Assembly (NCBI RefSeq): GCF_000018285.1
Contig: NC_009901.1
Span: forward strand, 743,001 to 807,000
DNA length: 64,000 bases
Source: Shewanella pealeana ATCC 700345
GTDB lineage: Bacteria > Pseudomonadota > Gammaproteobacteria > Enterobacterales > Shewanellaceae
Direction: 5' to 3'
The position numbers were made by a program, and so were the translations under genes. Shown piece after piece: positions 56,663 to 64,000 of the stretch; position 1 is the first letter of the stretch, and each line of letters opens with the position of its first letter. Under the pieces are notes generated by a model, which worked only from the letters and a program-made list of their open reading frames with translations, did no database searches and was not told the DNA's origin.

Positions 56663-56723
56663 GTAATTCTCGGATCCATTGAAAAATTACTCATTATTCT
56701 AACTCAAAAGTGATTAAAATTAG

Positions 56724-58193
<1,470 letters not shown>

Positions 58194-58233
58194 CCATTGA
58201 TGATTAGTCGCTAGTGATTGACTATAAAGCACA

Positions 58234-59154
58234 ATGATAAGCTCGCTCGCAGCGACTGCCGCTACTGCTATTTTGGCAACACATATGTCAGCGGCAGGCA
58301 TGACTGCATTAGGCATGACAAGTGGCTTTTTATGGACCGATATCGGCCCTAAACAAGCCCTTGTTTGCGAGCGATATCAGCTTGAAGCTTGCGCTGCGCA
58401 GCTTCCTCCTTCTGCTCGAAATCAACTTCCGCATCGAATTAACCAATTAGAGTCTCTACTTGGTCAGCGCGGCGCTATGGTGTTGCCTTTACACCATGGC
58501 GATATTGCTGGTTTGGTGATAACAGACTTTGAACAGTTACCCAATCAGCAGACCATTAACTGGGGCGTAGGCCACTTTACTTTGCCGCTTAAACAGCAGC
58601 CACAGCTAACCTATTGGCATGAACTCGGTCACCTGCATGCCATCGATGCCTTAAGCCGTCAGGGGCAAACTATCGACAGTGCATATCAGCATGAGTGGCT
58701 GGCGGATTTGTATCTACACTGGCGCATTACCAAGCAGACTCAAAGCTTAGATTTAGCCTGGCAGCAATACCATAGACGCAACTTGGCGATGATGGCGGAC
58801 AGTGAGTTTATGTCTCATTGGTCGGTACCTGTATTGGCTCAGGCGTTTGAACTCTACTCTGTCGAGCAGTTAAGTCAGTTTGCCAGCTTTGATCTGTTCT
58901 GGCGGGATATTTCGCCAAAGCTGCGCTTGCATGATAGCGATACACTGGATGAGTTTTCCAGCTTGATACAACGCACGTTCGGCGCAGGAACGGTGCAGCC
59001 TTTGCCGGGCTATATGTATTGGCGTAAGCCTGCGCTGGGGCGCTATCTTAAGCCGACCTTGGTTGAGTTGATGGGGCTGGATGCGGCTCAAGACTGGCTT
59101 AACTCACAGCAGATGACTAGTGAGATTGTTGAGAGGGAAAGAAGTCATTATTAA
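58234..59154 (+). CDS. Exported protein with an HExxH zinc-peptidase-like motif
   Basis: A 306-residue protein with an N-terminal Ala-rich hydrophobic stretch that could be a signal peptide. Residues 129-133 are HELGH, inside TYWHELGHLHAIDAL, followed by QHEWLADLY at 152-160 whose Glu154 could be a third zinc ligand. This is the layout of gluzincin-type metallopeptidases, although no family was recognised and the rest of the chain is unremarkable. It lies 40 bp after hldE and may be co-transcribed. Function inferred from the motif only. Confidence 0.68.
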   Translation: MISSLAATAATAILATHMSAAGMTALGMTSGFLWTDIGPKQALVCERYQLEACAAQLPPSARNQLPHRINQLESLLGQRGAMVLPLHHGDIAGLVITDFEQLPNQQTINWGVGHFTLPLKQQPQLTYWHELGHLHAIDALSRQGQTIDSAYQHEWLADLYLHWRITKQTQSLDLAWQQYHRRNLAMMADSEFMSHWSVPVLAQAFELYSVEQLSQFASFDLFWRDISPKLRLHDSDTLDEFSSLIQRTFGAGTVQPLPGYMYWRKPALGRYLKPTLVELMGLDAAQDWLNSQQMTSEIVERERSHY

Positions 59155-59319
59155 TATCCGTGTTTTTCTAGGTTTGTTGTATTGAATCGCAGACTGATAT
59201 CGGTGGCAGAGTTGAGCCGATGATTTACTGAATGAGAGCTGAACAAAACTTATTGATTTAGGAATTGATGAAATGCTTTTGCTAGAGTAATCCCATGTCG
59301 ATTCTAGTGAAGTAGTGTT

Positions 59320-59793
59320 ATGGCCAAGCGTTCTAAAATCCAAACCGAGCAGACAGTGCAGCAGATCCTCGATGAGGCGATGAAGCAGATCTTAGACATA
59401 GGCTATGAAGCCATGTCTTACTCGACACTCTCCCAAGCAACAGGCATTAGCCGTACAGGGATCAGCCACCATTTCCCCTATAAAGTCGATTTTCTTAAAC
59501 AGCTAGACAGTCGTATCGGCAACCTGTTTATCGACCGTCTCGATTTCTCCTGCATTCAGTCACTGCAAAACTCTTGGAAGGCCTCCTTAAAACAGCCATA
59601 CTTTATCGCCATCATCCGGCTGTATTTTTCCATTTGTGGATCCCAGCAGGTTAATGTTAACCGCTACAAAGCCATCACCTTAGCGAGTGAAAAGGCACTG
59701 AGTGAGCTCGGTGAGCAGGGGCGTTTATTAGTCAATGCCTTAGTGGGGCAGAGCGCTCTACTCCTATGTAATCAGCCAGCCGAGAGTCGTTAA
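59320..59793 (+). CDS. TetR-family transcriptional regulator (short)
   Basis: A 157-residue protein, shorter than the usual 190-220. The N-terminal HTH is clear (QQILDEAMKQILDIGYEAMS, TLSQATGISRTGISHHFPYK). The C-terminal ligand domain is abbreviated and ends in NALVGQSALLLCNQPAESR. The last 40 or so codons are duplicated immediately downstream (period 142 bp). Target and ligand unknown. Confidence 0.85.
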   Translation: MAKRSKIQTEQTVQQILDEAMKQILDIGYEAMSYSTLSQATGISRTGISHHFPYKVDFLKQLDSRIGNLFIDRLDFSCIQSLQNSWKASLKQPYFIAIIRLYFSICGSQQVNVNRYKAITLASEKALSELGEQGRLLVNALVGQSALLLCNQPAESR

Positions 59794-59948
59794 AAAAGCC
59801 TGTTATTCAGCGGTAATTACTTTAGCGAGTGAAAAGGCGCTGAGTGAGCTCGGTGAGCAGGGGCGTTTATTAGTCAATGCCTTAGTGGGGCTGAGCGTTC
59901 TACTCCTATGTAATCAGCCAGCCGAGAGTCGTTAAAAAAGCCTGTTAT
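59677..59948 (+). repeat. Tandem duplication (142-bp period) of the TetR gene 3' end
   Basis: 59677-59806 and 59819-59948 are near-identical, sharing the codons for SEKALSELGEQGRLLVNALV through PAESR and the stop plus the left arm of the terminator (AAAAGCCTGTTAT). The period is not a multiple of three, so the second copy is out of frame with the gene and non-functional. High identity implies a recent event. Confidence 0.9.
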
Positions 59949-59973
59949 CTAACGCTAAATAACAGGCTTTTAC
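59936..59973 (+). terminator. Terminator of the TetR gene
   Basis: AAAAGCCTGTTAT (59936-59948) and ATAACAGGCTTTT (59959-59971) give a perfect 13-bp stem with a ten-base loop. Only its left arm is present in the first duplicate at about 59794-59806. Confidence 0.88.
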
Positions 59974-60014
59974 TGCTTGGCTATGGCACTAGCGGCTAGT
60001 TAGCCAATGACATA

Positions 60015-61415
60015 TTAGAAGTGCCATTGCAGGTAAACCGTTTGATAGTTACTGCCGCCGCTAATACGGCCAAAGGCGGAGCTAGACTCGAAGATCCCCG
60101 ATCTGTGATGAATGCTATAACCAAACCACATGTTATCAAATTTGGCCGAGTTAAAGACATCGCCTACGTTAACGTCGAGAGAGAAATCTAAGTAGTTAAG
60201 CAGTTTAGAGGGCTTGTAGTCCTTATCGGCAAGCTCGCTACCTTCGATATGAGTGACGTTACTGACATAAGAAAGACCTTCAGCCACACCGAGTCTAAAG
60301 CGCGGCCCAAGCTCGAAGGTATAGAAGGCCTTAACCGCAATCACCGCCTCGGCAAGATTATCTTGCACCTCTGAACTATGGTGCCAAACCAGACCCGGAG
60401 TCAGGTACAGATCGATAGGAAAATTGAATAAACTATCGGTAAGCTGAGTACCGTAAAATGCTGATGTCATCTGGTTATTGTAAGGGTCAGTCTTGGTCTG
60501 CCACTTTAGGATGGCATTTAGGTTCGACGGCGTTGCCCAGCCGTGGGCAATACGCAGATATTCGCTGCCTTCTTTGCGTTTAGTGGGGGCAGGCTGCGCC
60601 GAATACTTCTTGCTATTAGGCTCGGGGAAGAAGCCGAAGCCGAGGAACGACTCATACTGAAAACGGTTGTTGATGGTTGGCAAGTCGTAGACATCATCTT
60701 CGAGGCGACCCACACCGAACTGCCCCAGCAGATACAAGTTACTGTACACATGGTAGCGCGCCTTGACGCCTGCATTAAAGCCAACGCCGCCACCGACTTC
60801 ATACTGCTCTAAACCATAGTAATAGTCATTAAAGTCGGCACTCTTCCATTGAAACTCGGCGTAAGGTTTAACTTTCCAGTCACCAGACTCCCAATTGTAT
60901 TGGGTGCGACTGTAACCATAACTGCGTTTGTTTGAGTCAGATAGAAAGGCTAAGTCAAAGTCCCATTCATCTTTAACGAAGCGGTACTGCAGACCAAAAT
61001 CGAAGGCTTGAGATTGGGACTCGTTCTGTAACTCCTTGGGGATATCGACAAAACGAAAGCGGGTGTATAGGTTTATCTGATGATTATCGTTTTTCCAGAT
61101 ATGACCCGCCGCTTCCATGCCATTGATATAGAAATAGTCATTCTCAAAATAGATCAGTGGCAGAGTGTCATAGACTTCATCCTCTTCTGTGGCGTAGGGG
61201 ATATCGCCGCGGCGCATACCAATGCCTATGCCCCAATTATCACTCCATTGGACATCTGCTTGCTCATTCTGCTCTTGGCTGGACTCCTCGCCTAGCTGCA
61301 CGGGAGGTGGTGGCATCTTGGTTTCTGGCTCATTGCTGTCTGCAGCTTGCAGAGCTGAAAATGGAGCGAGCAAGGCAAGGCTAAGAGACAGTGTCGAAAG
61401 CAATTTTAGAGTCAT
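60015..61415 (-). CDS. MipA/OmpV family outer-membrane protein
   Basis: A 466-residue protein with a signal peptide (cleavage near SALQAA) and then an acidic linker. A beta-barrel follows with typical MipA/OmpV segments: GIGIGMRRGDIPYA, DTLPLIYFENDYFYINGMEA and NAGVKARYHVYSNLYLLGQF. The C-terminus ends in an aromatic residue (LQWHF), as outer-membrane barrels do. The length is greater than most family members. Function is often given as a murein-hydrolase scaffold but is unproved here. No partner gene is adjacent. Confidence 0.87.
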   Translation of the reverse strand: MTLKLLSTLSLSLALLAPFSALQAADSNEPETKMPPPPVQLGEESSQEQNEQADVQWSDNWGIGIGMRRGDIPYATEEDEVYDTLPLIYFENDYFYINGMEAAGHIWKNDNHQINLYTRFRFVDIPKELQNESQSQAFDFGLQYRFVKDEWDFDLAFLSDSNKRSYGYSRTQYNWESGDWKVKPYAEFQWKSADFNDYYYGLEQYEVGGGVGFNAGVKARYHVYSNLYLLGQFGVGRLEDDVYDLPTINNRFQYESFLGFGFFPEPNSKKYSAQPAPTKRKEGSEYLRIAHGWATPSNLNAILKWQTKTDPYNNQMTSAFYGTQLTDSLFNFPIDLYLTPGLVWHHSSEVQDNLAEAVIAVKAFYTFELGPRFRLGVAEGLSYVSNVTHIEGSELADKDYKPSKLLNYLDFSLDVNVGDVFNSAKFDNMWFGYSIHHRSGIFESSSAFGRISGGSNYQTVYLQWHF

Positions 61416-61523
61416 ATTGTTTTTCTTTTAGCGCGGGATACTGAGATCAAGAGTACTGGTTTTTAACCATGAATTACATAATTTTAACAAGACTTGGTTA
61501 AATAGAGCTTAATAGCGATTATT

Positions 61524-61789
61524 ATACCAATCAGTATAAGAAGTTGATCTACTCAGAACGTTTTTTGGCAAACTAATTCAAGGCGAATAACTGAAAGAAT
61601 GGTTGCTCCCTTGTAAAGTTGTTCAACGCAGAAGTAGGCAGCCAAAAACGCTCCAGAATGGCGAGTTTTAGCGGCTCTGATACTGTGTTAACGAGCTTGA
61701 ACGTAGAATAACTATGCTCTTCACTCGCTGCCTTGTCTCAGAACCGCTAAACTCTCGCTGAGCGACCAAATCTTTATACTGATTGGTAT
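61524..61789 (-). mobile_element. MITE-like element, copy 2 (inverted relative to copy 1)
   Basis: A 266-bp relative of the 38370-38650 element in opposite orientation. It has the same 16-bp terminal repeats (ATACCAATCAGTATAA and its complement at 61774-61789) and about 100 bp of well-conserved sequence inside each end. The central section is shorter and different. It sits in the 443-bp gap between the MipA/OmpV gene and pntB, which holds nothing else but a terminator. Confidence 0.86.
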
Positions 61790-61803
61790 TACTTGGGGGA
61801 AGA

Positions 61804-61838
61804 AAAACAAAAGGCCGCATTCGCGGCCTTTTCTGTTT
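61804..61838 (-). terminator. Terminator of the pnt operon
   Basis: AAAAGGCCGC-ATTC-GCGGCCTTTT (61809-61832) forms a perfect 10-bp GC-rich stem. Read on the minus strand it is followed by T-rich sequence, 20 bp after pntB. Confidence 0.93.
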
Positions 61839-61858
61839 TTAGTATTTAAGCTTTAGCC

Positions 61859-63241
61859 TTAATCGGCCTCTTTTAAGCTCTGGGTTAGCTCAACAATCGC
61901 TTTTTTACCGTCGCCAAATAACATCAATGCGTTATCCATAGCGAACAGTGGGTTAGGTAAACCCGCAAAGCCTGGGCTCAATGAACGCTTAACCACAACC
62001 ACGGTTTTTGCTTTATCGACGTTAAGAATTGGCATGCCGTAGATTGGGCTACCTTTGTCTTCACGAGCCATTGGGTTGGTCACGTCATTGGCACCAATAA
62101 CGATAGCTACGTCAGTCTGCTCAAACTGTGGGTTGATCTCATCCATCTCAATCAACTGCTCGTATGGGACTTCCGCCTCGGCTAATAACACGTTCATGTG
62201 GCCAGGCATACGACCGGCAACAGGGTGAATCGCATAGAGTACCTGTGTGCCACGAGCTTCCATCACTGATGCCAGTTCACGTACTGCATGCTGCGCCTGC
62301 GCCATGGCTAAACCATAACCTGGAACAATCACTACACGCTCGGCAGTCTCAAGTAGCATGGCCACTTCTTCAGGTGACGATGAGGTCACCTTACCAGCAT
62401 AAACTTCATCAGCATCAATTGTTTCGCCGCCTTCAGCCATCACGCCAAATAGCACGTTAAACAGTGAACGGTTCATCGCTTTACACATGATTTGCGTCAG
62501 GATAATACCCGATGCACCAACGAGTGAACCCGACACAATCAGTACCGTGTTACCTGTGATGAAACCAGTTGTGGCCGCCGCAATACCCGAATACGAGTTA
62601 AGCAGGGCAATTACCACTGGCATATCGGCACCGCCGATTGGTACTACTAGTAGTAAGCCTAGCACTAGAGATACTGCCACTAAGGCGTAGATCAGATTGA
62701 TATTGCTAGGATCCATCACGATGGCGATAGCAAGGCCGATTGCTGAGATAAGCAGTAGCGCATTAAGTAACTTGTTACCCGGCACCTTAATTGGGTTACC
62801 CGAGATCAGCTCTTGCAGTTTAGCGAAAGCGATAAACGAACCAGACAGGGTCACGGCACCAATAATCACAGTGGCTGTAATCGAAACCAATGCAACGGTA
62901 TGAGTCGCCGATTGCGGGTCGATAAAGTTAGCCAGTGCGATAAATAGTGAAGCGCCGCCACCGAAGCCGTTTAGCATGGCGACCATTTGCGGCATAGAGG
63001 TGACTTGGATCTTAGTTGCCATCACTGCACCAATGGCGCCACCAAGCAGCACACCTGCAATAATCCACTCATAGCTGAGAATACTTTGGTCAAACAAGGT
63101 CACAACTACTGCGATGAACATACCTAGCGCGGAAAGCTGGTTGCCTCGAACGGCAGTACGCGGCTTAGTCAGCCCTTTAATACCTAGAATAAATAAGCTC
63201 GCAGCCACCAAGTAGGCGAGGTAAATAATCGTCGTACTCAT
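61859..63241 (-). CDS. pntB: NAD(P) transhydrogenase subunit beta
   Basis: A 460-residue inner-membrane subunit. The N-terminal half has eight to nine helices of the proton channel. The C-terminal domain binds NADP(H) (VVIVPGYGLAMAQAQHAVRE, and YAIHPVAGRMPGHMNVLLAE). The transhydrogenase moves hydride between NADH and NADP+ driven by the proton gradient. It lies six bases downstream of the small alpha-2 subunit gene. Confidence 0.97.
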   Translation of the reverse strand: MSTTIIYLAYLVAASLFILGIKGLTKPRTAVRGNQLSALGMFIAVVVTLFDQSILSYEWIIAGVLLGGAIGAVMATKIQVTSMPQMVAMLNGFGGGASLFIALANFIDPQSATHTVALVSITATVIIGAVTLSGSFIAFAKLQELISGNPIKVPGNKLLNALLLISAIGLAIAIVMDPSNINLIYALVAVSLVLGLLLVVPIGGADMPVVIALLNSYSGIAAATTGFITGNTVLIVSGSLVGASGIILTQIMCKAMNRSLFNVLFGVMAEGGETIDADEVYAGKVTSSSPEEVAMLLETAERVVIVPGYGLAMAQAQHAVRELASVMEARGTQVLYAIHPVAGRMPGHMNVLLAEAEVPYEQLIEMDEINPQFEQTDVAIVIGANDVTNPMAREDKGSPIYGMPILNVDKAKTVVVVKRSLSPGFAGLPNPLFAMDNALMLFGDGKKAIVELTQSLKEAD

Positions 63242-63247
63242 AGTGGC

Positions 63248-63523
63248 TTATTTCCTTTTAAACATGGCTAGCATGCGGTTGGTTACCATGTAACCGCCCA
63301 CAACGTTGATAGTGGCAAGTACCACGGCAATAAAGCCTAATACGTTGACCCAAATACCTGCGCCAGAACCCGCTGATAACAGCGCGCCCACAAGCGAGAT
63401 CCCTGAGATCGCATTGGAGCCTGACATCAGTGGTGTATGTAGCGTTGGGGGTACCTTAGTGATCATCTCGACGCCTAAGAATACCGCGACCACGAACAGG
63501 GTCAGTAATAGTAAAATTTCCAT
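63248..63523 (-). CDS. pntAB: NAD(P) transhydrogenase subunit alpha part 2 (membrane subunit)
   Basis: A 91-residue protein with three hydrophobic helices and the family segment PPTLHTPLMSGSNAISGISL. In E. coli this region is the C-terminal end of a single PntA; here it is a separate gene. The start overlaps the stop of the upstream alpha-1 gene by one base (TAATG), with GGAGG seven bases before the ATG. Confidence 0.94.
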   Translation of the reverse strand: MEILLLLTLFVVAVFLGVEMITKVPPTLHTPLMSGSNAISGISLVGALLSAGSGAGIWVNVLGFIAVVLATINVVGGYMVTNRMLAMFKRK

Positions 63524-64000
63524 TATTTTGCCTCCGGTGACGTTTCGCTTGTCACTTCAAGCGCTGGCAAGCCTAAAAGCTCGCGTAAACGTGTGCTCAC
63601 GACTTCACCTTTGTGGGCAACAACCGTGTCTCTAATGATCTCATCTTCAAAATCGAGATTAAGCTCGCCTTCTTTACTGACGAGTAACTTAAGCAAGTTT
63701 TCGATGTTAGTGCCGTACATCTGGCTGGCGTGATTAGCCGCAGTGCCCGGTACATTGGATGGCCCGAGTATGGTCACACCTTTGTAAACGACCTCTTTAT
63801 CGAGTTCGGTTAGCTCACAGTTACCACCGGTTTCTGCGGCGAGATCGACAATAATGGTGCCGTTCTTCATGCCATCAACCATCTCCTTAGTGATAAGGAT
63901 AGGGGCCTTACGACCAGGAATAGCGGCAGTGGTGATCACGATATCTTGCTGAGCAAGCACGTTCGCCATGGCTTGTTGTTGACGCTTAAGGAAGTCATCA
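63523..64000 (-). CDS. pntAA: NAD(P) transhydrogenase subunit alpha part 1, C-terminal portion (runs off the window)
   Basis: About 159 codons of the NAD(H)-binding domain are visible; the frame stays open to the window edge, so the ATG at 63969 is internal. Conserved PntA text includes ANVLAQQDIVITTAAIPGRK and APILITKEMVDGMKNGTIIV, then DLAAETGGNCELT. Together with the two downstream genes it makes the complete three-gene pnt operon. Confidence 0.95.
   Translation of the reverse strand, partial: DDFLKRQQQAMANVLAQQDIVITTAAIPGRKAPILITKEMVDGMKNGTIIVDLAAETGGNCELTELDKEVVYKGVTILGPSNVPGTAANHASQMYGTNIENLLKLLVSKEGELNLDFEDEIIRDTVVAHKGEVVSTRLRELLGLPALEVTSETSPEAK

Overview
The window is chromosomal DNA of a gammaproteobacterium and most likely a marine Shewanella. 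The evidence is a single-chain fused acetyl-CoA carboxylase, a napD-A-G-H-B nitrate reductase operon (the NapC-less arrangement typical of Shewanella), a NupC-DeoD nucleoside operon, a DUF5062 protein, three-gene PntAA/PntAB/PntB transhydrogenase, and dispersed MITE-like repeats. The species cannot be fixed from the sequence. No tRNA, rRNA or CRISPR array was recognised.

Layout. 1-6.4 kb: a truncated LysR regulator diverges from the fused carboxylase, followed by a CPA2-type cation/proton antiporter. 6.5-16.6 kb: an AT-rich accessory block. A UDP-galactopyranose mutase and DUF707 pair faces, across an 866-bp AT-rich gap, a chaperone-usher fimbrial operon (two DUF4402 pilins, chaperone, usher). 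Two paralogous proteins with a C-terminal SPOR-like fold bracket that operon, and the usher itself ends in the same module. This is the most novel-looking system in the window. 16.6-20.8 kb: DUF5062 protein, AraC regulator, a lipoprotein, a UspE-like stress protein with an FNR-type box, and a decayed copy of its 3' end. 20.9-26 kb: the nap operon, with a near-consensus NarP site upstream. 26-30.4 kb: an ABC exporter-like trio (LolD-type ATPase, FtsX-type permease, AttH-like lipoprotein). 30.6-37.2 kb: an 1,765-residue hybrid sensor kinase and an HD-GYP response regulator.

37.3-47.8 kb is mostly housekeeping: YgfZ, SerA, YjdF-like protein, a LuxR-type regulator, NupC-DeoD, a hotdog thioesterase, a small membrane protein, and catalase KatB preceded by a perfect FNR-type palindrome and a 17-codon ORF. 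47.8-55.7 kb: a 23-copy heptamer array, a TMEM165/GDT1-type manganese exporter behind a yybP-ykoY riboswitch, an aromatic amino-acid permease, and an S46 peptidase. After these comes a small AT-rich insertion: three orphan genes between inverted copies of a palindrome-rich repeat, then a second 10-copy array of the same heptamer. 55.7-64 kb: LpxL-type acyltransferase divergent from HldE (both LPS synthesis), a HELGH-motif protein, a TetR regulator with a tandem 3' duplication, a MipA/OmpV protein, the second MITE copy in inverse orientation, and the pnt operon running off the end.

Themes. Respiratory and redox control recurs: NarP and FNR/CRP-type sites at nap, usp and katB, plus the transhydrogenase. 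Cell-envelope functions also recur: LPS, galactofuranose, fimbriae and lipoproteins. Repeats are unusually dense: two partial 3'-gene duplications, two heptamer arrays, one inverted MITE pair and one inverted palindrome-cluster pair. All start choices, sites and hairpins were made by eye; no database search was run.
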